The notes: generated by a model not told the origin, from the sequence alone. Counted from the stretch's first letter, positions 6,798 to 15,658 are shown. The stretch: 20,872 nucleotides of DNA from JBOGXF01 sp050694275 (GCA_050694275.1 JBOGXF010000131.1:1-20872); one strand, 5' to 3'. A program made the numbers and translations.

Positions 6798-8798
6798 ATG
6801 CCCCCGTTCAAGGTCGTAAGCGACTTCGCGCCGGCCGGCGATCAACCCAAGGCGATCGCCGGGATGGCCGAGCGCGTCCTGGCGGGAGAGCGGTTCACCA
6901 CTCTGCTCGGCGCCACAGGTACCGGCAAGACCGCGACCATGGCATGGGCACTCGAGCAGATTCAGAAGCCGACGCTGGTGATCGCCCCGAACAAATCGCT
7001 CGCCGCTCAGCTCTGTAATGAGTTCAAGCAGTTCTTCCCGAACAACGCCGTCGAGTACTTCGTCAGCTATTACGACTACTACCAGCCCGAGGCTTACGTC
7101 CCGTCCTCCGACACCTACATCGAGAAGGACGCGACCATCAACGACGAGATCGAGCGCCTCCGGCACGCCACCACCAGCGCCCTTCAGCACCGCGACGACG
7201 TGCTCATCGTGGCGAGCGTGTCGTGCATCTTCGGCCTCGGCTCGCCCGAGGAGTATCTCAAGCAGACGGTCGATGTCGCACGCGGGGGCACCGCAGATCG
7301 CGATTTCATCCTTCAGAAGCTGGTCGACATCCAGTACGAGCGAAACGACATCAACTTCGTGCGCGGCAAGTTCCGCGTGCGCGGCGACACGATCGAGGTG
7401 TTTCCCGCGTACGAGGAGATCGCCGTCCGCATCGAGCTCTTCGGCGACGAGGTGGATCGCATCGTCACGCTGGACCCCCTGACCGGCGAGATCAGCGGCG
7501 AGCTGGATCACGTCATGATCTATCCGGCGTCCCATTACGTTGCGAGCCGAGAACGGATGGAGCGAGCGATCATCGAGATCGAATCCGAGCTCTCGGATCG
7601 GCTGCAGATCTTTCAGCGCGATGGCAAGCTGCTCGAGGCGCAGCGGCTGCGGATGCGCACCGAATACGACCTCGAGATGATGCGCGAGGTCGGCTTCTGC
7701 AACGGGATCGAGAATTACGCTCGCCACATCGAGGCCCGGGGGCCCGGTCAGAAGCCCAACACCCTCATCAACTACTTTCCGGATGACTTCTTGGTTGTGG
7801 TCGACGAGTCTCACGTCGGGGTGCCCCAGCTCAACGCCATGTACGAGGGCGACCGATCACGCAAGGAGACGCTCGTCGAGCACGGGTTCCGGCTGCCGAG
7901 CGCGCTCGACAACAGGCCGCTTCGTTTCGATGAGTTCCTCGACTCCGTGAACCAGATCGTCTTCATGAGCGCCACGCCCCGCCCCTTCGAGCTCAAGCAT
8001 TCCGGCGCTCCGATCGAGCAACTAGTCCGCCCCACCGGTCTCGTCGATCCCGAGGTCCAGGTGCGACCGACCAAGGGTCAGATCGACGACCTCATGGACG
8101 AGATCCGCACGCGCACCGACGCCGGGCAGCGAGTGCTGGTTACCACCCTGACCAAGAAGATGGCCGAAGACCTCACCGACTACCTGCTCGAGTCAGGCGT
8201 GCGCGTGCGATATCTGCACTCCGACATCAACACGGTCGAGCGCATCGAGATCCTGCGCGACCTGAGGCTCGGCGAGTTCGACGTACTCGTCGGCATCAAT
8301 CTCTTGCGGGAAGGGTTGGACCTCCCCGAGGTATCGCTCGTCGCGATCCTCGACGCCGACAAGGAGGGGTATCTGCGGTCGCAGACATCGCTTATCCAGA
8401 CGATCGGACGGGCGGCGCGGAACGTCGATGGGCAAGTCCTCATGTACGCGGACGAGGTCACCGAGTCGATGCGCAAGGCGATCAACGAGACCCAGCGTCG
8501 TCGCAAGATTCAGCTCGAGTTCAACGAGACCAACGGCATAGATCCTCAGACCATCCGCAAGGCGGTGAGCGACATCCTCATCGGGGGGGCCGGACACAGG
8601 CGCGGCGCTCCGGTCCCGATGAAGTCGAGGTCGCGCCGGAGCGAACCGTTCGGTGGCAGCCCGGACGACCTCCGCCGCCTCATCCTGCAGCTCGAGGAGG
8701 AGATGCATCAGGCGGCCGAGGACCTGCGGTTCGAATACGCGGCCCGGATCCGGGACGAGATCCACGACCTCAGGCGCGAGCTCCGCGAGGTCGGCTGA
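6798..8798 (+). CDS. uvrB: Excinuclease ABC subunit B
   Basis: UvrB is the damage-verifying helicase-like subunit of nucleotide excision repair. UvrA2-UvrB loads it on the lesion and it then recruits UvrC for dual incision. The 666-residue protein has Walker A GATGTGKT (38-45), the beta-hairpin region YDYYQPEAYVP that clamps DNA, the DESH motif (336-339), and helicase motifs V and VI (GINLLREGLDLPEV and QTIGRAARN). It ends with a UVR coiled-coil domain (about 625-660) that contacts UvrA or UvrC. The length is normal and no motif is missing. It is monocistronic here, and uvrA lies about 2.6 kb downstream on the same strand. Confidence 0.98.
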   Translation: MPPFKVVSDFAPAGDQPKAIAGMAERVLAGERFTTLLGATGTGKTATMAWALEQIQKPTLVIAPNKSLAAQLCNEFKQFFPNNAVEYFVSYYDYYQPEAYVPSSDTYIEKDATINDEIERLRHATTSALQHRDDVLIVASVSCIFGLGSPEEYLKQTVDVARGGTADRDFILQKLVDIQYERNDINFVRGKFRVRGDTIEVFPAYEEIAVRIELFGDEVDRIVTLDPLTGEISGELDHVMIYPASHYVASRERMERAIIEIESELSDRLQIFQRDGKLLEAQRLRMRTEYDLEMMREVGFCNGIENYARHIEARGPGQKPNTLINYFPDDFLVVVDESHVGVPQLNAMYEGDRSRKETLVEHGFRLPSALDNRPLRFDEFLDSVNQIVFMSATPRPFELKHSGAPIEQLVRPTGLVDPEVQVRPTKGQIDDLMDEIRTRTDAGQRVLVTTLTKKMAEDLTDYLLESGVRVRYLHSDINTVERIEILRDLRLGEFDVLVGINLLREGLDLPEVSLVAILDADKEGYLRSQTSLIQTIGRAARNVDGQVLMYADEVTESMRKAINETQRRRKIQLEFNETNGIDPQTIRKAVSDILIGGAGHRRGAPVPMKSRSRRSEPFGGSPDDLRRLILQLEEEMHQAAEDLRFEYAARIRDEIHDLRRELREVG

Positions 8799-8827
8799 GG
8801 CCGCCCCGTTCCCTCCTAGGGGCGGTC
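8799..8827. terminator. Hairpin between convergent uvrB and lipoprotein genes
   Basis: GGCCGCCCC (8799-8807) pairs with GGGGCGGTC (8819-8827) as nine pairs including one G-T wobble, with an 11-nt loop. It begins directly after the uvrB stop codon and runs into the last codons of the minus-strand gene, so it can serve both directions. No T-run follows on either strand. Confidence 0.55.
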
Positions 8828-10048
8828 GAGGGGCGACGACAAGACCCGTGCGATCGGTCCCCCGTCCTCGACCGACACCGAATCGGTGCGCTCTCCCGTG
8901 CGCGCGTCGAGCGTGACGATCTCGCCGTCGAGAGAGATGTGGAGCCGCTCGTCATCCGAGCTGAGCGCGAGGCCCATGACCTCGTCCGGCAGATTCCAGC
9001 GATCGATCAGGTCGAGCGTCGTGGCGTCGAGGACCGCGATCTGCGAGTTGCCCGCAAGGTAGAGGCGTTCCCGCCCGGCCGTCGCGAAGGTGTCGTCGTC
9101 GGGGGCGCCGAGCTCGAGTCGCTTGGTGCGGGCGACCCTGACCCTCTCCGGCCGCACCAGCGCGACGGCTCCGTTCGACCAATCGGAGACGTAAAGACTT
9201 CGGCCGTCGGGGCTGATGGCGAGCGCGCTGGCGGTCGCCCAGCCCATACCGAACGGCATCGGCAGATCGATGCAGTGCGCCCACGAGTCGTCGAGGTTAA
9301 GGAGATGAACGAACGCGTGGCTGTCATCCTTGCCGTGGCCTTCGTGCTCGATGTGCCCGGCGTCGGCCTGCTGCGTGTAGAGGGTGTACAGCTCGTCGCC
9401 GTAGGGGGAGTAGACCTGCATCCGGCCGGTGCCCTGCATCTGTCCCGGGGCCGCGTTCTTGAGCCGGCCGATGGGGGCGACCTTGCCGGTGGCGAGCTTG
9501 AGCCGCCGCACGCGGTAGCGATCGGGAGCCATCGCAGGGATGTACTCGATCATGAAGAGCTCGCGTTCGTCTGTCGAGAACGCTTCCGGCTCGAAGTTGC
9601 CGTCGAGGTCGAAGCGCTGTAAGTCTCGGCTTGAATCCGCGATCACCACTTCGGTCTGGGCTCGACCGTCGGGAAGCCACGGGGTCGCGCCGGGCGAGCG
9701 CGGAGAGGTAAGCGCAACCAGCCGCCCGCTGCCGGAGACGACGCTGGCAACGTAGTCGCCGTCGATGTCGACCCGCTCGAGCTCCTTCCCAGCGGGGTCG
9801 GCACGGGTCAGGGTCGTGACCCCCGAAGCGTGTTCGGTCGACGCCACGACCGACCAGTCGCTCGCGGCCACCGCGCCGTCGAGCGCGACCTGCTCCTCGC
9901 CCGATGACGAATCGAAGGCGGCCAGGCCTGTCGCCGTCTCCAGGAAGACGAGGTCGGCCTGCCCGGGGAGCTCCTCTCCGCCCGGCGGGGTCCCGCAGGC
10001 AGCAAGTCCCACAACCATCGAGATCAGGATCTGCGTCGCGCGTCCCAT
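8816..10048 (-). CDS. Exported lipoprotein with beta-propeller repeats
   Basis: The 410-residue protein starts with a lipoprotein signal peptide. The lipobox LAAC puts the lipid-modified Cys at residue 18, so it should be anchored on the outer face of the cytoplasmic membrane. The rest consists of YncE/WD40-like beta-propeller repeats, seen as phrases such as ALAISPDGRSLYVSD, QIAVLDATTLDLIDRW and LALSSDDERLHIS. A His- and acid-rich stretch at about 231-250 (GHIEHEGHGKDD and onward, five His) may bind metal; this is inference. The ATG at 10048 is preceded by GGGAGG four to five bases upstream. The aminotransferase-like gene lies 88 nt upstream on the same strand and could be cotranscribed. The function is unknown, since propellers of this type serve as scaffolds, binding proteins or enzymes. 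Confidence 0.8.
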   Translation of the reverse strand: MGRATQILISMVVGLAACGTPPGGEELPGQADLVFLETATGLAAFDSSSGEEQVALDGAVAASDWSVVASTEHASGVTTLTRADPAGKELERVDIDGDYVASVVSGSGRLVALTSPRSPGATPWLPDGRAQTEVVIADSSRDLQRFDLDGNFEPEAFSTDERELFMIEYIPAMAPDRYRVRRLKLATGKVAPIGRLKNAAPGQMQGTGRMQVYSPYGDELYTLYTQQADAGHIEHEGHGKDDSHAFVHLLNLDDSWAHCIDLPMPFGMGWATASALAISPDGRSLYVSDWSNGAVALVRPERVRVARTKRLELGAPDDDTFATAGRERLYLAGNSQIAVLDATTLDLIDRWNLPDEVMGLALSSDDERLHISLDGEIVTLDARTGERTDSVSVEDGGPIARVLSSPLDRP

Positions 10049-10136
10049 GTCGCCTCCCGGAGCAGCTCGAGCGCCTTGCGTGCGTCTACCTTCCGACTCC
10101 TGTTACACCCCCAAGGTTCGAGAGGTTCCAGGGGAG

Positions 10137-11291
10137 TTAGCGTCCGAGCTCTTTCTTGAGCTCGGCGAAGCAGCGCTCGATGTCGTCCTCGTTGTTGAAT
10201 AAGTGCGGCGAGATGCGCAGGGCGTCGCCTCGCTGGTCGAGGACGACGTTTCTCTCGAACAGCGCGTGCAGGACCCTCTCTGCCTGCGCGCGGCCCCCGG
10301 GAACGCGCACCCGAACCAATCCGCCGCGCCTGTGGTCATCGCGCGGCGACAGGACCTCGAGGCCGAGCCCGTCGGCCCGTTCGATGATCGACCTCGTCAG
10401 CTCCTGGCTGCGTGCCCTGATGGTCTCCACGCCGACCTCGAGGATGATCGCCATCCCACCCGACGCGGTCCACGCCTGTGGGAGCGCGAACGTACCCGCC
10501 TCGAAGCGCCGGGCATCGTCGCGCAGGCTCAGTTTCGAGCGGTCGAAATCGAACGGGTTCTGGGTGCCGAACCACCCGACCACCAGAGGCTCCATTTGCT
10601 CCAGGAGGTCGCGCCGGCAGTAGAGGAACGCGATGCCCTGGCCCCCGCACAGCCACTTGAGGGCCCCGGACACGAGGAAGTCGATGCCGAGGGCGTGCAC
10701 GTCGAGAGGCAGGATGCCGGTGCCGTGGAAATCGTCCGTCACCACAAAGGTGCCCCGTTCGTGAGCGGCCTCGACGATCGTGGCGAGGTCCATGATCCAT
10801 GACGACTCGAACAGCACGCGGTTGGTGTTGACGATGGCGGTCTGATCGTCGATTCGCTCGACGACGTTCTCGGCTTCGACCCGGATGCCGTCGGGCGATT
10901 CGACCACGTCGAGTTTCGCCCCACGCCGCTGCTGGGCCCGCCAGACGTAGTGGTTGGTGGGGAAGTCCATGTCGGTGAGAACGACCTTCGATCGTTCGGA
11001 GAAATCGAGGCACGTCGCCAGCGACGACAGCCCGGCCGATATCGACGGAACGACCGCGATCTCGTCGGGATCAGCCCCGATCACTGCGGCGAACTGGCGC
11101 CGGCACTGATCGAGCCGGGGGAAGCCGTGCTCGAACCAGAGCTCCTCCGGGCCGAGCCGCTCCCATAGATCGAGGTGTTCCTGAGCCAGCGCCCGGCTCC
11201 GGCGGGACAGGGGGCCGAGCGACGCCGAGATGAGATAGGTGCGCTCGGCGACGATCGGGAACTCGTCGCGGTAGGAGGCGAGGTCGGCCAT
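10137..11291 (-). CDS. PLP-dependent class V aminotransferase-fold enzyme
   Basis: The 384-residue protein belongs to the fold-type I PLP enzymes related to kynureninase, cysteine desulfurase and isopenicillin-N epimerase. Lys212 in SGALKWLCGG should hold PLP as a Schiff base. TDDFHGTG (185-192) supplies the Asp that pairs with the pyridine nitrogen, and the segment before GLSSLA (about 83-92) should bind the phosphate. DxxH in place of the usual DxxQ/H resembles kynureninases, but no kynurenine-pathway neighbour is present, so the reaction cannot be named. ATG 11291 lacks a Shine-Dalgarno sequence but stands 7 nt after a TANNNT box, which suggests a leaderless start. It is divergent from uvrA. 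Confidence 0.85.
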   Translation of the reverse strand: MADLASYRDEFPIVAERTYLISASLGPLSRRSRALAQEHLDLWERLGPEELWFEHGFPRLDQCRRQFAAVIGADPDEIAVVPSISAGLSSLATCLDFSERSKVVLTDMDFPTNHYVWRAQQRRGAKLDVVESPDGIRVEAENVVERIDDQTAIVNTNRVLFESSWIMDLATIVEAAHERGTFVVTDDFHGTGILPLDVHALGIDFLVSGALKWLCGGQGIAFLYCRRDLLEQMEPLVVGWFGTQNPFDFDRSKLSLRDDARRFEAGTFALPQAWTASGGMAIILEVGVETIRARSQELTRSIIERADGLGLEVLSPRDDHRRGGLVRVRVPGGRAQAERVLHALFERNVVLDQRGDALRISPHLFNNEDDIERCFAELKKELGR

Positions 11292-11298
11292 CGTCCCG

Positions 11299-11304
11299 AG
11301 GCTA
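11299..11304 (-). promoter_or_regulatory. -10 box for the aminotransferase-like gene
   Basis: Read on the minus strand, TAGCCT fits TANNNT and ends 7 nt before ATG 11291, the spacing expected for a leaderless mRNA. No convincing -35 is seen. Confidence 0.4.
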
Positions 11305-11355
11305 ACCGGGCCCCCGCCTCGCCCGAGCGTCGCTCAAAGTTACATGCGCGTCGTT

Positions 11356-11361
11356 TACCAT
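11356..11361 (+). promoter_or_regulatory. -10 box for uvrA
   Basis: TACCAT fits TANNNT and ends 9 nt before ATG 11371, giving a leader of only a few bases. No -35 resemblance and no mycobacterial-type SOS box (TCGAAC-N4-GTTCGA) was found by eye in the 79-nt divergent spacer 11292-11370. Confidence 0.4.
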
Positions 11362-11370
11362 TGGAGCCCC

Positions 11371-14310
11371 ATGCCCGACTCTTTCTCCAACGCCTCCGAC
11401 AGCCTCGTCATCAGAGGCGCCCGCGAGCACAATCTGAAGAACGTCAACCTCGAGCTGCCGCGCGATGCGCTGATCGTGTTCACCGGCATCTCCGGCTCGG
11501 GGAAGTCGTCGCTCGCCTTCGACACGATCTACGCCGAGGGCCAGCGACGCTACGTCGAGTCCCTGTCGGCCTACGCGCGCCAGTTCCTGGGCCAGATAGA
11601 CAAGCCCGACGTCGATTTCATCGAGGGCCTGTCCCCGGCGATCTCGATCGACCAGAAGTCGGCACCCCGCAGCCCCCGGTCGACGGTCGGCACGATCACC
11701 GAGATCTACGACTACCTGCGTCTGCTGTTCGCCCGCATCGGACGACCTCATTGCCACCGCTGCGGGCGGCCGATCGCCCGACAGACGCCCGAGCAGATCG
11801 TCGACCAGATCCTCGAGCTGCCCGAGGGGACCCGCTTCCAGGTGCTCGCCCCGATGGTGCGAGGGCGCAAGGGGGAGTTCACCGCGATGCTCGAGGATCT
11901 CTCCCGCCGGGGTTTCGCCCGCGCCCGCATCGACGGCGAGGTCCAAGAACTGTCCGAGAAGATCCGGCTCGACCGTTACTTCCAGCACGACATCGACGTC
12001 ATCGTCGACCGGCTGGTGATCAAGGACGGCATTGCCGGCCGGCTGACGGACTCCATCGAGACCGCGCTCAATCTTGCCGAGGGGATTGCCGCGATCGACC
12101 TGGTCGACGACAAGTCCGAGGACATCCTGTTCTCCCAGCATTTCGCGTGCACCAACTGCGGCATCAGCTTCGACGAGCTCGCGCCCAGGAACTTCTCGTT
12201 CAACTCGCCGTACGGGGCATGCGACCGTTGCGACGGGCTCGGGATCCACCTCGAGGCCGACCCCGAGTTGGTCGTGCCCAACGATCGGCTCAGCCTCGAC
12301 GAGGGCGCGATCGCCCCGTGGGCCGGCAAGAATCTCGAATACTTCGATCGGTTGCTCGAGAGCGCCGCCCAGGCGTTCGGCTTCCGCACCGACGCGCCCT
12401 TCAAGAAGCTGTCCAAGAGCGCGCGGAACACCCTTCTGTACGGCTCCGACGACACCGACATTCACGTCCGTTATCGCAACCGTTACGGACGGGTGCGGTC
12501 TTACTGGACGGTCTTCGAAGGGGTCGTCCCATGGCTCGAGCGCCGACGTGAGGGGGCCGAGTCCGACTCCGCGCGGGAACGCTACGAGCAGTACTTCCGC
12601 GAGGTCCCCTGCCCCAAGTGCAAGGGCGCGCGTCTCGCCCCCGAGTCACTCGCCGTAACGCTGGGCCAAAAGAACATCCACGAGCTGTGCGAGCTTCCGA
12701 TCGGAGAGGTCGACGATTTCCTTAAGAAACTCGAGCTCGGCGATCGTGGTCTCGCGATCGCCGAGCGCCTGCTCAAGGAGATCCACGCTCGCCTGGGGTT
12801 CCTGCTCGACGTTGGTCTCGACTACCTCTCCCTCGCGCGCGGGTCCGCGACCCTCGCCGGGGGCGAGGCCCAGCGCATCCGGCTTGCCACCCAGATCGGT
12901 TCCGGTCTGGTCGGGGTCCTCTATGTCCTGGACGAGCCCTCGATCGGCTTGCACCAGCGCGACAACCACCGACTGATCGACACCCTGGTCAGACTGCGGG
13001 ATCTGGGCAACACGCTGATCGTCGTCGAGCACGACGAAGACACGATCCGGGCCTCCGACCACGTCGTCGACATCGGCCCCGGAGCGGGCGAACGAGGCGG
13101 GGACATCGTCCATTCCGGCCCCCTCGCCAAGCTCCTCGAGCATCGGGCGTCGCTCACCGGCGACTATCTCGCCCGCCGGAAGACGATCCCGATCCCCGCG
13201 ATAAGGCGTCCCACGATCAACGGGAATCTCCTCGTCCGAGGAGCTCGTCAGCACAATCTCAAGAACATCGACGTCGCTTTCCCGCTCGGATGTTTTATCT
13301 CGATCACCGGGGTGTCCGGCTCCGGCAAGTCCACGCTCGTCAACGACGTTCTCTATCGGGCCGTGCATCTCGCCATTAACCGCAACGCACGCCTGGTCCC
13401 CGGAAAGCACCGCTCGGTGGAGGGGCTCGACCTCGTCGACAAGGTCATCGATATCGATCAGAGTCCGATCGGGCGCACCCCACGCTCCAACGCGGCGACG
13501 TACACGGGCGTGTTCGACCACATCCGCAAGCTCTTCAGCAAGACCCCGGACGCCAAGCGGCGCGGCTATCTGCCGGGGCGGTTCTCGTTCAACGTCCGCG
13601 GCGGACGATGCGAGGCGTGCTCGGGCGACGGAACGATCAAGATCGAGATGCACTTCCTGCCGGACATCTACGTGCCGTGCGAGGTGTGCAAGGGGAAGCG
13701 CTATAACCGCGAAACGCTCGAGGTCCGGTACAAGGGAAAGAACGTCTGCGAGGTTCTCGACATGAGCGTCGAGGAGGCGTGCGATTTCTTCGCGGCGATC
13801 CCGCCGATCGCCCGCCATCTCACGACTCTACGCGATGTCGGGCTGGGCTACATCAAGCTCGGGCAGCCGGCCCCGACTCTGTCCGGCGGCGAGGCCCAGC
13901 GCGTCAAGCTCGCGTCCGAACTGTCGAAGCGCTCGACCGGACGGACCCTCTACATCCTCGACGAGCCGACGACCGGTCTGCACTTCGACGACATAAAGAA
14001 GCTGCTCGACGTCCTCCATCGGCTGGTAGACGGAGGCAACACGGTGGTCGTGATCGAGCACAACCTCGATGTAGTGAAGACCGCGGATCACATCATCGAT
14101 CTCGGCCCCGAGGGCGGCAACGCGGGCGGAGAGGTGGTCGCAGAGGGTACGCCCGAGGAGATCGCGTCCACGATCGGGTCCTACACCGGCGAGTTCCTGA
14201 AGAACGTGCTGAAGACTAAAGACCAGCCGAGGCAGCGCCCCAAGAAGAAAGTCGCGGCCAAACGCTCACGACGGGAGATGTCCGCGACCCGTCGCCGGGC
14301 CGTCGGCTGA
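11371..14310 (+). CDS. uvrA: Excinuclease ABC subunit A
   Basis: UvrA is the ATPase that finds bulky DNA lesions as a dimer and delivers UvrB. The 979-residue protein has two ABC modules. Walker A1 GISGSGKS is at 39-46 and Walker A2 GVSGSGKS at 647-654. The signature motifs are LAGGEAQR and LSGGEAQR, and the Walker B segments are VLDEPSIGLH and ILDEPTTGLH. Zinc-binding Cys are C260/C263 with C284/C287, and C747/C750 with C770/C773; an extra CHRC pair (128-131) is also present. ATG 11371 is chosen over the in-frame ATG 11344 because family similarity begins just after it and the candidate -10 lies between the two. The C-terminus is a basic Lys/Arg-rich tail. The last 45 bp overlap the end of the convergent patatin gene. 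No uvrC follows. Confidence 0.98.
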   Translation: MPDSFSNASDSLVIRGAREHNLKNVNLELPRDALIVFTGISGSGKSSLAFDTIYAEGQRRYVESLSAYARQFLGQIDKPDVDFIEGLSPAISIDQKSAPRSPRSTVGTITEIYDYLRLLFARIGRPHCHRCGRPIARQTPEQIVDQILELPEGTRFQVLAPMVRGRKGEFTAMLEDLSRRGFARARIDGEVQELSEKIRLDRYFQHDIDVIVDRLVIKDGIAGRLTDSIETALNLAEGIAAIDLVDDKSEDILFSQHFACTNCGISFDELAPRNFSFNSPYGACDRCDGLGIHLEADPELVVPNDRLSLDEGAIAPWAGKNLEYFDRLLESAAQAFGFRTDAPFKKLSKSARNTLLYGSDDTDIHVRYRNRYGRVRSYWTVFEGVVPWLERRREGAESDSARERYEQYFREVPCPKCKGARLAPESLAVTLGQKNIHELCELPIGEVDDFLKKLELGDRGLAIAERLLKEIHARLGFLLDVGLDYLSLARGSATLAGGEAQRIRLATQIGSGLVGVLYVLDEPSIGLHQRDNHRLIDTLVRLRDLGNTLIVVEHDEDTIRASDHVVDIGPGAGERGGDIVHSGPLAKLLEHRASLTGDYLARRKTIPIPAIRRPTINGNLLVRGARQHNLKNIDVAFPLGCFISITGVSGSGKSTLVNDVLYRAVHLAINRNARLVPGKHRSVEGLDLVDKVIDIDQSPIGRTPRSNAATYTGVFDHIRKLFSKTPDAKRRGYLPGRFSFNVRGGRCEACSGDGTIKIEMHFLPDIYVPCEVCKGKRYNRETLEVRYKGKNVCEVLDMSVEEACDFFAAIPPIARHLTTLRDVGLGYIKLGQPAPTLSGGEAQRVKLASELSKRSTGRTLYILDEPTTGLHFDDIKKLLDVLHRLVDGGNTVVVIEHNLDVVKTADHIIDLGPEGGNAGGEVVAEGTPEEIASTIGSYTGEFLKNVLKTKDQPRQRPKKKVAAKRSRREMSATRRRAVG

Positions 14311-15546
14311 CCTCAGACCCGGTTCCTCGACCGAGTCCGGCCCGGCGAAGAACTGCGGCTCGGCCCCCTCGACGACACCCTGTAATTGATCGATCAGTCG
14401 ATCTCGTTGGATCGCGATCCCGTGGCGACCGAGAACCTTCTCGTAGTCCGGGAAGCGGGTGACGAGATCGATGGCGACGGTCTCGAACGCGTGGCGGGCG
14501 ATCCGCTCGCGCGAGCCGTAGTCCATGAGGTTGAAGACGAAGAGGTGCTCGTCGTCTCGCCGGGGCTCGACGAGGATGATGTCGACGTCGGGATGAGCGT
14601 GTGCGATCAGCTCGAGTTCCTTTTCGACCTGCGCCTGGGCCATGATCCGGAAAGTCTGGGCGGCAATATGCGGGAATCCCTTCTGGGAGATGTAGCGAGA
14701 GGGGAGCCCGGTCGCGGTGGGCAGGAGGTGCCGGACGTCGTGGATGTACGGCACCAAGGGGTTGATGCAGATCACGAGCTTGGCCCCGTGTGCGATGGCG
14801 ACGTCGATATTGGTGGTCGATCGCAGCCCTCCGTCGAGATAGACGCGTTCGCCGATCCTGCGAGGTGAGTACAGGAGCGGGATCGCGGTCGACGCGGCGG
14901 CGGCTTCGGAGATGATCGCCGGCGGAGCCTCGGCCTCACCGAAGACCACGCGCTCGGCGGTATCGAGATCCGTGGCGGTGACGTACAGGGGGCGAGGGGT
15001 GTCCTCGAAGTAATTCGACCGAGTCTGCGACGACAGGATCCGACGTAAGTAGCGCTCGGTCCCGTCGGTCGTATAAAGAGCGGGTGGCAGTCCCTCGGCG
15101 AGCGCGCCCAGCCCGTCGATGAGCCTCGTTGAGAACGGGTGGCCCGCGTAGCGACGCAATGCGCCGAGAACGCCGAACGGCCACCGAAGCAACGACCGCG
15201 CGATGCCCGCGCGGTCGGGCTGCATGATTTCCTCGGGGCCGATACCGGGAATCGATGCGCCCGGATGCCCGAGATTGGCGAGGACCATGTCTTCCGGGGT
15301 GATGCCGTTGGCGAGACAGGCGGCGACGACGGATCCTCCCGAAGTGCCGACATAAAGGTCGAAGTCGTTCACGGTCGCGTGCGCGCTCATCGCGTTCATA
15401 GCGGTGAGCACGCCGAGGTGGTAGGCGGCCCCGGTGATGCCCCCACCCCCCAGCACGAGGGCAACGCGCCCCTCGACCGGCCCTCGGGACACAACGCGAT
15501 CCCGTTCGCGGATTCGGCCGCGAGAGAGGTGGATCACGGAGCCCAT
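14266..15546 (-). CDS. Patatin-like phospholipase
   Basis: This 426-residue protein should be a serine lipid acyl hydrolase of the patatin/RssA type with a Ser-Asp dyad. The oxyanion-hole loop is GGGGITG (33-39), the nucleophile Ser69 is in GTSGGS, and Asp238 is in YLDGG. The glycine-rich loop lacks the Arg of the classical GGGxRG. No signal peptide or membrane segment is seen, so it is probably cytoplasmic. The frame extends 13 codons upstream to a TTG, but ATG 15546 is preferred because a TAGGGT box lies 8 nt upstream of it. Its 3' end overlaps uvrA by 45 bp, so the two mRNAs are antisense there. The lipid substrate is unknown. Confidence 0.88.
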   Translation of the reverse strand: MGSVIHLSRGRIRERDRVVSRGPVEGRVALVLGGGGITGAAYHLGVLTAMNAMSAHATVNDFDLYVGTSGGSVVAACLANGITPEDMVLANLGHPGASIPGIGPEEIMQPDRAGIARSLLRWPFGVLGALRRYAGHPFSTRLIDGLGALAEGLPPALYTTDGTERYLRRILSSQTRSNYFEDTPRPLYVTATDLDTAERVVFGEAEAPPAIISEAAAASTAIPLLYSPRRIGERVYLDGGLRSTTNIDVAIAHGAKLVICINPLVPYIHDVRHLLPTATGLPSRYISQKGFPHIAAQTFRIMAQAQVEKELELIAHAHPDVDIILVEPRRDDEHLFVFNLMDYGSRERIARHAFETVAIDLVTRFPDYEKVLGRHGIAIQRDRLIDQLQGVVEGAEPQFFAGPDSVEEPGLRSADGPATGRGHLPS

Positions 15547-15554
15547 GGGCTCAC

Positions 15555-15585
15555 ACCCTACAAGTCGCGCCGCCCGAACATTCAA
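15555..15585 (-). promoter_or_regulatory. Candidate promoter of the patatin-like gene
   Basis: On the minus strand, TTGAAT (15585-15580) matches four -35 positions and TAGGGT (15560-15555) fits TANNNT, with a long 19-nt spacer. The -10 ends 8 nt before ATG 15546. The -35 overlaps the left arm of the nearby inverted repeat. Confidence 0.4.
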
Positions 15586-15631
15586 GGTTGCGCGCCTCGC
15601 GCCTTCTCAGGTCGTCAAACGCGCAACCTTG
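15583..15631. repeat. 12-bp perfect inverted repeat beside the tRNA gene
   Basis: CAAGGTTGCGCG (15583-15594) is repeated inverted as CGCGCAACCTTG (15620-15631), with 25 nt between. The left arm overlaps the candidate -35 of the patatin gene and the right arm lies where a -35 for tRNA-Val would sit. The right arm is followed by a run of eight G (15631-15638). It may be an operator shared by the divergent units or a hairpin; no coding frame needs it. Confidence 0.6.
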
Positions 15632-15643
15632 GGGGGGGAGGGA

Positions 15644-15649
15644 TAGGAT
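15644..15649 (+). promoter_or_regulatory. -10 box of the tRNA-Val gene
   Basis: TAGGAT ends 9 nt before the mature 5' end at 15659, so transcription would begin two or three bases upstream of the tRNA. No good -35 is seen at the expected place. Confidence 0.4.
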
Positions 15650-15658
15650 TTCCAATCC

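Noticed and set aside
6315..7814. Long minus-strand open frame (499 codons) against uvrB
   Set aside because: It mirrors conserved uvrB codons, overlaps the AbiEi-type gene and shows no domain of its own.
11175..12551. Plus-strand open frame of 458 codons over the aminotransferase and uvrA starts
   Set aside because: Arg/Pro-rich composition of a shifted GC-rich frame; it covers two well-supported genes.
12646..13818. Minus-strand open frame of 390 codons against uvrA
   Set aside because: Antisense shadow of conserved uvrA motifs; no start signal and no recognisable domain.
14385..14403. ATTGATCGATCAGTCGATC as an operator
   Set aside because: It lies inside the patatin coding region and is explained by codon repetition.
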